From NCBI GenBank assembly GCA_947453195.1, contig CANGFO010000013.1, forward strand, positions 1-64,000: a stretch of 64,000 nucleotides of DNA. Direction: 5' to 3'. This document shows positions 43,233-51,348 of the stretch, in pieces. The notes below the pieces were generated by a model that was given only the letters and a program-made list of their open reading frames with translations, was not told the origin of the DNA and searched no databases. Both the position numbers and the translations under genes were made by a program. This DNA is from Flavobacteriaceae bacterium. GTDB taxonomy: Bacteria; Bacteroidota; Bacteroidia; Flavobacteriales; Flavobacteriaceae. The first letter of the stretch is position 1; each line of letters opens with the position of its first letter.

Positions 43233-44483
43233 TTACATTCCGCTACGAATAGCTTCAACAGGATCTAACTTGGAAGCCGAGATTGCAGGTAAGATTCCAG
43301 CAATTAAGCCGATTAATATTGCTAAACCAGAGCCCAACATAATATTACTAAAACTTAGAATGAACTCAAAATCAAGCATCTTAGTTAATCCGAGAGCTAT
43401 AAACCAAACTAATAAAATTCCGATTAGACCACCAATCAAACATAAGATTACAGCTTCAAATAAGAATTGAAACAAAATGAATCTATTTTTTGCGCCAAGT
43501 GATTTTTGAATTCCAATTAAGTTGGTGCGTTCTTTTACAGAAACAAACATAATATTAGCCACACCAAATCCACCTACAAGCAATGAAAAACCAGCGATAA
43601 TCCAACCACCTAAATTCAAATTAGCAATAATACCATCCAATAAATCAGTAAAACCCGATAATACATTAATGAAAAAATTATCGATTTCTCCAGTTTTAAG
43701 TCCTCTCAATGCTCTTAGTTTTTGAGATAATTCTGCTTTAAAAGCATCCATATCAATTCCTTTTTGCGGTTTAATTACTATTACCGGTGTCATAGAATTG
43801 TTGTTTTCACCATACAATCTACGTAAGAAATTTACCGGTATAAAAACCGACGTATCGTTGCTATCGCCAAACATTCCGGCACCTTGCTTTTTCAATACAC
43901 CTATAACCGTAAATCGTTGTCCGTATAAACGTACTTGCTTTCCTATGGGATCTACATTTTCAAAAAGACTATTTGCCAACTGATCTCCAATTACAACCAC
44001 TGATGCTCCCGAATTGGATTCGGCTTCATTATAAAACCTGCCATTAGCAAACTCCAATCCTTGAATATCAATAAATTCATGCGATACCGGAACGACATTA
44101 ACACTACTCACCGATTTGGTTTCGTATTTTAGGGTTTCCATTTTTACAAACAGTTGAAAACACATTTCTTGTGCATCGGGAATATTTGCTTTTAAATATT
44201 CATATTCCGTGTATTTTACATCTGGAAATTGCTCTCTTTTCCATTTTGGAATTTCCGAAGGACCAAAAGAACCTTGAAACAAATAAATAGTGTTTTTATC
44301 TAAACTGCTTAAATCTTTTTTGATTTTTCTATCTAAAGAATCGACCGCAGCAAGCACCGCAATGATTGAAAATATACCAATGGTTACACCAAGTAACGAA
44401 AGTAAAGTTCGTAACTTATTGTTTCTTAAAGCATTCATGGCAAAGCCAAAACTTTCTTTTAGTAAACGAAGGTAAACTAGCAT
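43233..44483 (-). CDS. MacB-type ABC transporter permease
   Basis: This 416-residue permease has the MacB/FtsX layout: TM1 near residues 20-45 (NKLRTLLSLLGVTIGIFSIIAVLAA), a large periplasmic domain (about 45-290: VVPVSHEFIDIQGLEFANGRFY, VIGDQLANSLFENVDPIGK, FTVIGVLKKQGAGMFG) and three C-terminal helices ending in ILPAISASKLDPVEAIRSGM. The family exports peptides or acts in envelope stress and lipoprotein handling. No ATPase gene is adjacent, so the partner must be encoded elsewhere. Confidence 0.92.
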   Translation of the reverse strand: MLVYLRLLKESFGFAMNALRNNKLRTLLSLLGVTIGIFSIIAVLAAVDSLDRKIKKDLSSLDKNTIYLFQGSFGPSEIPKWKREQFPDVKYTEYEYLKANIPDAQEMCFQLFVKMETLKYETKSVSSVNVVPVSHEFIDIQGLEFANGRFYNEAESNSGASVVVIGDQLANSLFENVDPIGKQVRLYGQRFTVIGVLKKQGAGMFGDSNDTSVFIPVNFLRRLYGENNNSMTPVIVIKPQKGIDMDAFKAELSQKLRALRGLKTGEIDNFFINVLSGFTDLLDGIIANLNLGGWIIAGFSLLVGGFGVANIMFVSVKERTNLIGIQKSLGAKNRFILFQFLFEAVILCLIGGLIGILLVWFIALGLTKMLDFEFILSFSNIMLGSGLAILIGLIAGILPAISASKLDPVEAIRSGM

Positions 44484-44583
44484 AGAGGTGTATTTTCTAA
44501 GTCAAATTTAAGATATTAGTAATTAGAAAAAGGTATTTGTTACAATAAATAAAATTTATTTAAACGAGTTAATGCAATTTAGT

Positions 44584-46119
44584 TTATTTGAAAATATTCA
44601 TTTTCTCATCATAAATTGGACTTTCAATATTTAAGAAATTTAAAACACTATGAAAAACATGATATTGAGAAACTGTTTTATTAGGTTTAAGTTGCTTAGA
44701 CCCTTCTGAAGTCCAAACTATAAATGGAATTTCATATTGCTCTTTAGGCGCAATACTTAGAGGCAGTCCGTGCATGTAGAGATTTTTTTCTCCTAACGAT
44801 TCCCCATGATCGGAAACAAAAATCATTGTACTTTTATATTCTTTTAGTTCTTTTAAATCTCCAATAATTTTAGATAGAATATAATCAGTATAAACAATGG
44901 TATTATCGTAAGCATTTATCAATTCTGCTTGTGAGCAATTTCCTAATTCTACGCTATTACATACCGGTTTAAAAGTTTCAAATTGTGGAGGATATTTCTT
45001 ACTATAGGATGGCCCATGACTGGTACTGGTATGCAACACAATCAACACTTTGTTTTTGGTGCTGGATTGAATTTGTTCTTTTAATCCTGAAATTAATAAT
45101 TCATCATAATTACAGCCCTCCCCTTTGCAATTTGGAGCTAAAAATGCTCTATCCTGAAAATTTTTAATGTGAATTGGAGGTTCTCCCCAATTGTTAGATC
45201 GCCATACCACTTCCACCTTATTTCTAAACAAATAATTAGGAAGAATTTCATATAAATCACCCGAATCTGAATGAGATAAAATCCCCTTAACCCCAGCTGT
45301 GGTATAGGTAGCGCAGGAAGTTGCATTTAAATGTGCAACATTGGGTATTTTAGAAAGTAATGGATTGGTGTTTTTATCATATCCGTATAAGGAGAAATTT
45401 TGACTTCTTGCCGACTCCCCTATTACCAAAACCACAACCGATTTTTGATTGTCTTTTATGGTTGCATTTGGCAAAATAATTTCTTTTTCATTTTTCTTAT
45501 ATTGATGGACGTAAAAAAGTGAAATATTTACAGAATAAGACCATGGCATAGCAAGTCCGCCAAGTGTTTTAGAATTTTTATCAATCCAAAGCCAATTGCT
45601 AGCATTAGCAAAAATTATAGTTAAAAGAAACAATAAGGTTAACGAAATAGTTTTTAAAAATTTCTTCCAAGGAACGGCAATAATCTTTGCTCTAACAATA
45701 TAAATACTCGGAATTATTCCGAAAAAAATTAGATACACAAATAATTTCACCGAAACAAAGCTGCTTGATTCTTCAAATTTCGTATTGAGCACATTACCAA
45801 TCATCGATTCATCCAGAATCACCCCATACGTATTGATAAAGTAAACTGAAATGGAATTGACAATAAAAAATAAAACCAATAAAAATTTTCCAAAATAACG
45901 GGATAATGAAAAAAACAGGTAGAACATAAAAGCATTCAGAACCAACATCAATATAATCAAACTTATAATAATGGTGATGCCACTAAAACTTTGGTAATCT
46001 AAATTATTAAATACAAATTTAAAGAACGGAAAGTGAAAGAATAAAAAATTTAAAACACTCAATACGGCAACAAAATGAGTGATTTTGATATTACTTTTTA
46101 ATGCTTTTAATGTAAACAT
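44584..46119 (-). CDS. EptA-like phosphoethanolamine transferase
   Basis: This 511-residue inner-membrane protein has five hydrophobic segments in the first 180 residues, then a sulfatase-fold periplasmic domain. Its markers are VVLVIGESARSQNFSLYGY, SCATYTTAG carrying the likely nucleophile threonine, and IFVSDHGESLGEKNLYMHG with metal-binding Asp-His. It would move phosphoethanolamine from phosphatidylethanolamine onto lipid A or another glycolipid. Its start overlaps the PAP2 phosphatase gene by 29 bases, which implies coupled translation and a shared role. Confidence 0.9.
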   Translation of the reverse strand: MFTLKALKSNIKITHFVAVLSVLNFLFFHFPFFKFVFNNLDYQSFSGITIIISLIILMLVLNAFMFYLFFSLSRYFGKFLLVLFFIVNSISVYFINTYGVILDESMIGNVLNTKFEESSSFVSVKLFVYLIFFGIIPSIYIVRAKIIAVPWKKFLKTISLTLLFLLTIIFANASNWLWIDKNSKTLGGLAMPWSYSVNISLFYVHQYKKNEKEIILPNATIKDNQKSVVVLVIGESARSQNFSLYGYDKNTNPLLSKIPNVAHLNATSCATYTTAGVKGILSHSDSGDLYEILPNYLFRNKVEVVWRSNNWGEPPIHIKNFQDRAFLAPNCKGEGCNYDELLISGLKEQIQSSTKNKVLIVLHTSTSHGPSYSKKYPPQFETFKPVCNSVELGNCSQAELINAYDNTIVYTDYILSKIIGDLKELKEYKSTMIFVSDHGESLGEKNLYMHGLPLSIAPKEQYEIPFIVWTSEGSKQLKPNKTVSQYHVFHSVLNFLNIESPIYDEKMNIFK

Positions 46120-46972
46120 AGCTAATTTTAATAATTGAAATAATCAAACTAAGTAAGGTGATGTAATAAATGAATAAATTTTCGTCATTTATTTTATTTA
46201 TAACAATCTCACTACAAACCGACAACAATAAAATAAAAATCGGATAGTATTTTATATGATTTACCCATTCCCAAATTTTATATTTTCGACTGATAAAAAT
46301 ACCAATAAGCCCCGAAACATATCCTATTATAGCTCCATTTATGGTATCTAATGGATGATGTGCACCTACTCCTACTCTTGTAAACACAAGCAATAATCCG
46401 ATTGAAATAATTAATAAATTCCAGATGATTTTGCTACTCCTTTTTTTTGGCATAAATGCAAATAACAAAACCGTAAGTACTGTAAAAATTGTGATAGAAT
46501 GCCCGGAAGGCAAACTTGTATGTCCGACCAATTTTTTTCCTAGGATCACAAAGGTATTCGCATCATAAAAGGCAGCAGGTCTCGGAATTAAAAATAGTTT
46601 TTTTAGCACACTTGAAAGCAAAGCAGAAACTATAGAGGCAGATAATAAACTCTCCCATAATTTAGGGGCGTACAAAATAAAAATAGAGAGCAACGACATG
46701 AAAATCATAGCATCACCTATTTGAGTTAGATTATAAATAATGTGTGGAAATTGAGCGTATTTAGAATTAATATAATAAAATAAATCCTTTTGAATTATCA
46801 CATAACCCTTCACAGATAACGCATCCTGACTGAATAAAAATACAGCAATTGAAATTAATAAAAGAAGTGGTAAAAGGAATAAAGAAAATTTAAGTTTGGA
46901 ATAATTTGCAATTACATTCGAATTGATTCTGTTTCTTAATTCCGGATTTAATACAATAAATTTACTTAACAT
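46091..46972 (-). CDS. PAP2-family lipid phosphatase
   Basis: This 293-residue multi-pass membrane protein carries the three PAP2 signature parts: KKLFLIPRP (KX6RP), LPSGHS, and TRVGVGAHHPLD (RX5HX3D). Periplasmic enzymes of this family remove phosphate from lipid A (LpxE/LpxF), undecaprenyl diphosphate or phosphatidylglycerol phosphate. Because the EptA-like gene overlaps it by 29 bases, a lipid A phosphatase is my preferred reading. A stable hairpin lies in its presumed leader, 22 bases before the ATG. Confidence 0.9.
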   Translation of the reverse strand: MLSKFIVLNPELRNRINSNVIANYSKLKFSLFLLPLLLLISIAVFLFSQDALSVKGYVIIQKDLFYYINSKYAQFPHIIYNLTQIGDAMIFMSLLSIFILYAPKLWESLLSASIVSALLSSVLKKLFLIPRPAAFYDANTFVILGKKLVGHTSLPSGHSITIFTVLTVLLFAFMPKKRSSKIIWNLLIISIGLLLVFTRVGVGAHHPLDTINGAIIGYVSGLIGIFISRKYKIWEWVNHIKYYPIFILLLSVCSEIVINKINDENLFIYYITLLSLIISIIKISYVYIKSIKK

Positions 46973-46994
46973 ATAAAATAATTATCAACTCTTT

Positions 46995-47054
46995 GCTACA
47001 CTATTAGAATTGGAAAAAACCTAATTTTTCAAAAGAATTTCGAATTAGCGTAGC
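46995..47054 (-). repeat. nested inverted repeat in the PAP2 leader
   Basis: On the minus strand GCTACGCTA (47054-47046) can pair with TAGTGTAGC (47003-46995) with one G-U wobble over 9 bp. An inner TTGAAAAA/TTTTTCCAA hairpin has one bulge. The wobble pairs only in minus-strand RNA, which favours a role in the PAP2 transcript. It could also act at DNA level between the divergent genes. Confidence 0.55.
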
Positions 47055-47167
47055 GTATAATTGTCAAATATATAAATATATTTAGAATAGTAGTTTATCA
47101 AAATTATATTGTCTTATGAATTGACTGAAATATTAAGTATTTTTTAATAAAAAAAACGAAAAGTAGA

Positions 47168-47198
47168 TTGCTTAATACCATGTAATAAACTACTTTTG
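47168..47198 (+). promoter_or_regulatory. promoter of purH
   Basis: TTG (47168-47170), a 20-base spacer and TACTTTTG (47191-47198) give full matches to the -33 and -7 Bacteroidota elements, 21 bases before the ATG at 47220. Confidence 0.75.
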
Positions 47199-47219
47199 CA
47201 TGCTTAACAACACATCCAA

Positions 47220-48746
47220 ATGAATACTACCAAAACCATTCAATCTGCTCTTATTTCGGTATTTGATAAAACCGGTTTAGAGCCAATTGTGAGACAACTT
47301 CACAAGCAAAACGCAACCATTTATTCAACCGGTGGAACCGAAGATTTTATTAAAAATTTAGGGATTCCTGTTGTCGCAGTTGAGGACGTTACTTCGTATC
47401 CTTCTATTTTGGGAGGTCGAGTAAAAACATTACATCCAAAAGTTTTTGGCGGAATCTTAAACCGTCAAGACAACCCAACCGATGTTGAGCAAATGAAGGA
47501 GTTTGATATTCCGCAAATTGATTTGGTAATTGTAGATTTATATCCATTTGAAAAAACAGTTGCATCAGGTGCAAGCGAAGCTGATATAATTGAAAAAATT
47601 GATATTGGTGGAATTTCATTAATTCGTGCTGCTGCTAAAAATTTTATGGACACCATAATCGTTCCTTCAGTAGAAGAATACGAATTGTTTTTAGATATGA
47701 TCTCGCAAGGAAACGGAGCTACCACTTTAGAACAAAGAAAATATTTGGCGACAAGAGCATTTCATGTTTCGTCAAATTATGATACTGCCATTTTCAATTA
47801 TTTCAATGCCGAAGACACCTATTACAAAGAAAGTATTGCGAACGGTCAAGTGCTTCGTTATGGAGAAAATCCGCATCAAAAAGGATTTTTCTTTGGAGAT
47901 TTTGATGCAATGTTTACTAAATTACACGGAAAAGAATTGTCTTATAACAATTTATTAGATGTAGATGCAGCGGTGAATTTGATTGCTGAATTCAAAGAAA
48001 ACGAGCCTACTTTTGCTATATTAAAACACAATAATGCCTGCGGATTAGCTACTAGAAATACCATGAAAGAGGCTTATCTTGCTGCTTTAGCTTGCGATCC
48101 TACTTCTGCTTTTGGCGGAGTATTAATGGCAAATGGAAAAATTGATACTGCAACTGCATCTGAAATAAATTCACTTTTTTGTGAAGTTGTAATTGCACCA
48201 AGTTATGATGCTGAAGCGATCGAAATATTACAAGAAAAAAAGAATCGAATTATACTAACAATTAATGAAGTTCCTTTACCAGATAGACAAGTAAGAACGT
48301 GCTTAAATGGATTATTGGTTCAAGACAGAAACAACATTACCGATTCTAAAGAAGATTTGAAAACGGTAACTCAAGTTAGCCCTACAGACCAAGAAGTTGA
48401 AGATTTATTATTTGCTTCTAAAATTTGTAAAAACACCAAATCAAACACGATTGTATTTGCAAAAAACAATACTTTAATTGCTTCAGGAACGGGTCAAACC
48501 TCTCGAGTTGATGCATTAAAACAAGCAATCGAAAAAGCGCATACTTTTGGATTTGAATTAAAAGGTGCTTCAATGGCAAGTGACGCCTTCTTCCCATTTC
48601 CCGATTGTGTTGAAATTGCACATAAAGCAGGAATCACTGCCGTTATTCAACCTGGTGGATCTATAAAAGACGATTTAAGCATTAATTATTGCAATGAAAA
48701 TAAGTTGGCAATGGTCTTTACAGGAACACGTCATTTTAAGCATTAA
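47220..48746 (+). CDS. purH: bifunctional AICAR formyltransferase / IMP cyclohydrolase
   Basis: This 508-residue enzyme performs the last two steps of IMP synthesis. The N-terminal MGS-like cyclohydrolase domain (about 1-195) has SALISVFDKTGLEPIV, STGGTEDFIK and GGRVKTLHPKVFGGIL. The C-terminal formyltransferase domain has RYGENPHQKGFF, LKHNNACGLA, DPTSAFGGVL and the final ASDAFFPFPDCVEIA with PGGSIKDD. Length is typical. It is monocistronic, with a complete promoter. Confidence 0.97.
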   Translation: MNTTKTIQSALISVFDKTGLEPIVRQLHKQNATIYSTGGTEDFIKNLGIPVVAVEDVTSYPSILGGRVKTLHPKVFGGILNRQDNPTDVEQMKEFDIPQIDLVIVDLYPFEKTVASGASEADIIEKIDIGGISLIRAAAKNFMDTIIVPSVEEYELFLDMISQGNGATTLEQRKYLATRAFHVSSNYDTAIFNYFNAEDTYYKESIANGQVLRYGENPHQKGFFFGDFDAMFTKLHGKELSYNNLLDVDAAVNLIAEFKENEPTFAILKHNNACGLATRNTMKEAYLAALACDPTSAFGGVLMANGKIDTATASEINSLFCEVVIAPSYDAEAIEILQEKKNRIILTINEVPLPDRQVRTCLNGLLVQDRNNITDSKEDLKTVTQVSPTDQEVEDLLFASKICKNTKSNTIVFAKNNTLIASGTGQTSRVDALKQAIEKAHTFGFELKGASMASDAFFPFPDCVEIAHKAGITAVIQPGGSIKDDLSINYCNENKLAMVFTGTRHFKH

Positions 48747-48889
48747 AAAAAATATAAAAAACTGATAAGAAATTAGAAAATTAATCGTTAATTTACGAAA
48801 CAAAATTATTTTCTAATAATTTTAGTAAAATCATAGATTTATTGTTTTTGAATTTTAATAAAATTCCTAATACACAGCATTAAATTTAT

Positions 48890-48897
48890 TATTTTTG
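48890..48897 (+). promoter_or_regulatory. TAnnTTTG promoter element for the mre operon
   Basis: TATTTTTG lies 43 bases before the mreB ATG. No terminator was recognised after purH, so some read-through into mreB is possible. Confidence 0.6.
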
Positions 48898-48940
48898 GGA
48901 ACAATAAAATTATAACAAACTAAACACCATCTACATAATT

Positions 48941-49969
48941 ATGGGATTTTTTGATTTCATGACCGAGGATATTGCAATTGACCTTGGTACCGCAAATACG
49001 CTAATCATCCACAACGACAAAGTTGTAATTGATAGCCCATCTATCGTTGCAAGAGATAGAGTAACTGGAAAAATCATTGCTGTTGGTAAAGAAGCCAACA
49101 TGATGCAAGGTAAAACCCATGAAAATATCAAAACCATCCGACCATTAAAAGACGGTGTAATTGCAGATTTTGATGCTTCAGAAAAAATGATCAGCATGTT
49201 CATTAAGAGCATTCCGGCATTAAAGAAAAGAATGTTTACACCTGCATTAAGAATGGTAGTTTGTATTCCGTCTGGAATTACTGAAGTAGAGATGCGTGCG
49301 GTAAAAGAATCCTGTGAGCGTGTTAACGGTAAAGAAGTATACTTAATTCACGAACCAATGGCTGCTGCTATTGGTATCGGTATTGATATTATGCAACCTA
49401 AAGGAAACATGATTGTTGATATTGGAGGTGGTACTACCGAAATTGCAGTTATTGCTTTGGGTGGAATTGTATGTGATAAATCGGTTAAAATTGCCGGGGA
49501 TGTTTTCACAAACGACATTATTTATTACATGCGTACCCAACACAACTTATTTGTTGGAGAAACCACAGCAGAAAAAATTAAAATACAAGTGGGAGCTGCT
49601 ACCGATTCATTAGATTCTCCACCAGACGATATGTCGGTTCAAGGAAGAGATTTACTTACCGGAAAACCAAAACAAGTAGAAGTTTCATTTAGAGAAATTG
49701 CAAAAGCATTAGATAAATCAATACAACGTATTGAGGATGCGGTTATGGAAACGTTATCACAAACACCTCCAGAGTTAGCTGCCGATATCTATAATACTGG
49801 TATTTATTTAGCAGGTGGAGGATCGATGTTGCGTGGTTTAGATAAGCGTATTTCTTTAAAAACTGATTTACCTGTTTATATTGCAGAAGATCCTTTGAAA
49901 GCCGTAGTAAGAGGTACCGGAATGGCGCTAAAAAACATACCTAAGTTTAGAAGTATTCTTATAAAATAG
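48941..49969 (+). CDS. mreB: rod shape-determining protein MreB
   Basis: This 342-residue bacterial actin forms filaments under the inner membrane that steer lateral wall synthesis. Actin-fold nucleotide motifs are visible: IAIDLGTANTLI (phosphate 1), IVDIGGGTTEIAVIAL (phosphate 2) and YLAGGGSMLRGLDKRI (adenosine). It starts with MGFFDFMTED, a short amphipathic membrane-binding helix. It is first of the five-gene elongasome operon; the gap to mreC is 52 bases. Confidence 0.97.
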   Translation: MGFFDFMTEDIAIDLGTANTLIIHNDKVVIDSPSIVARDRVTGKIIAVGKEANMMQGKTHENIKTIRPLKDGVIADFDASEKMISMFIKSIPALKKRMFTPALRMVVCIPSGITEVEMRAVKESCERVNGKEVYLIHEPMAAAIGIGIDIMQPKGNMIVDIGGGTTEIAVIALGGIVCDKSVKIAGDVFTNDIIYYMRTQHNLFVGETTAEKIKIQVGAATDSLDSPPDDMSVQGRDLLTGKPKQVEVSFREIAKALDKSIQRIEDAVMETLSQTPPELAADIYNTGIYLAGGGSMLRGLDKRISLKTDLPVYIAEDPLKAVVRGTGMALKNIPKFRSILIK

Positions 49970-50021
49970 TTTTTAATAACCAAACTTATAAACTGATTTC
50001 CGAACACTGAACACTTAAAAC

Positions 50022-50849
50022 ATGCAGCAAATATTTAATTTTATATTTAAAAACAGCTATCGTATGCTGTTTTTGCTGCTTATGTTAATATCCTTACTGC
50101 TCACCATTCAATCCCACTCTTATCATAAAAGCAAAATAATAAGTTCCGCGAATTCGTTTACTGGAGGCGTGTATCAAATGACTAGTAATGTTGAAGGATA
50201 TTTTAATTTAAAAATTCAAAATGAAGAGTTGGCAAAAGAAAATGCTCGACTTAAAAGTTTGCTTTTTAACATTAAAGACAGTACCAAAGTGCCTTCATTA
50301 GATTCTATAAATGGTGTTAAGAAAATCGATATTGTCATTGCAAAGGTTATCAAGAATTCTTACAGCTCACAAGTTAACTTTTTGACGTTAGACTCAGGAT
50401 CTAATCAAGGGGTTCAACCCGAAATGGGCGTTATCAATAGCCTTGGTATTGTTGGTGTTATTGAAAATGTTTCTCCAAAATATAGCACCGTATTGAGTAT
50501 TTTAAATACCGAATCCCCAATAAATGCTAAAATCAAAAAATCCAATCATATTGGATCTTTAACCTGGAACGGGAAAAATACGGGTTATGTTCAATTAGTT
50601 GATGTTCCAAGATTAGCTTCTGTTAGAAAAGGAGATACCATTGTTACTGGAGCGCAATCAACCATATTTCCAGAAAATATAAATATTGGTTCTATAGAAA
50701 AAATCTATATTGATAATCAAACGAATTTTTACACTATTGATGTAAAATTATTTAACGACATGACTAGTTTAGGACATGTTTACATAATCAAAAATAAAGA
50801 CCGAGAAGAAATAAATAATCTAGAAAACAAATCAAAGAAAGATGAATAG
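50022..50849 (+). CDS. mreC: rod shape-determining protein MreC
   Basis: This 275-residue protein has one N-terminal transmembrane segment (about residues 13-30: YRMLFLLLMLISLLLTIQ), a short coiled coil (about 60-85: KIQNEELAKENARLKSLL) and a beta-rich periplasmic domain with GSNQGVQPEMGVINSLGIVG and VTGAQSTIFPENINIG. It scaffolds PBP2 and RodA in the elongasome. A Lys/Glu/Asn-rich tail ends the protein. It overlaps mreD by 8 bases. Confidence 0.94.
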   Translation: MQQIFNFIFKNSYRMLFLLLMLISLLLTIQSHSYHKSKIISSANSFTGGVYQMTSNVEGYFNLKIQNEELAKENARLKSLLFNIKDSTKVPSLDSINGVKKIDIVIAKVIKNSYSSQVNFLTLDSGSNQGVQPEMGVINSLGIVGVIENVSPKYSTVLSILNTESPINAKIKKSNHIGSLTWNGKNTGYVQLVDVPRLASVRKGDTIVTGAQSTIFPENINIGSIEKIYIDNQTNFYTIDVKLFNDMTSLGHVYIIKNKDREEINNLENKSKKDE

Positions 50850-51348
50850 TGCCGTATTATATAATATAGCTCGTTTCATTTTGCTGCTTGCGGCTCAAAT
50901 CCTTGTATTCAATAATATAAATTTTTTAGGATTTATCAATCCCTATCCCTATTTATTATTCATCCTTTTATATCCGGTAAACGGAAACAAATACGGACTT
51001 TTAGGAGCAAGCTTTCTATTGGGAATTATTATGGATTTATTCTGTAACTCGGGTGGAGTTCACACAGCGGCTTGCCTATTACTTGCCAATTTTAGACCTT
51101 CTTTATTTAAATTTTCTTTTGGATTAAGCTACGAATACCAAACCGTAAGAATCAACGATGTATTAACACCAGAACGCTTTTCATTTATTTTATTAGGGGT
51201 AATTATACATCACTTAACCCTATTTGTTTTAGAAATTTTCACTTTTAGTTATTTCTGGAATATTATTCTTAGAACAATCGTTAGTACCATTTTTACCACA
51301 CTTATTTGTATTTTTATTATTTACTTAATAAAACCAAGTAAACGATGA
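50842..51348 (+). CDS. mreD: rod shape-determining protein MreD
   Basis: This 168-residue polytopic membrane protein has about five hydrophobic segments (NIARFILLLAAQILVFNN, YLLFILLYPV, LLGASFLLGIIMDLF, FILLGVIIHHLTLFVLEIF and the final ICIFIIYLIK). The GIIMDLFCNSGG region is typical of MreD. Its place between mreC and mrdA, overlapping both neighbours, supports the call. Sequence conservation in this family is low, so context carries weight. Confidence 0.92.
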   Translation: MNSAVLYNIARFILLLAAQILVFNNINFLGFINPYPYLLFILLYPVNGNKYGLLGASFLLGIIMDLFCNSGGVHTAACLLLANFRPSLFKFSFGLSYEYQTVRINDVLTPERFSFILLGVIIHHLTLFVLEIFTFSYFWNIILRTIVSTIFTTLICIFIIYLIKPSKR

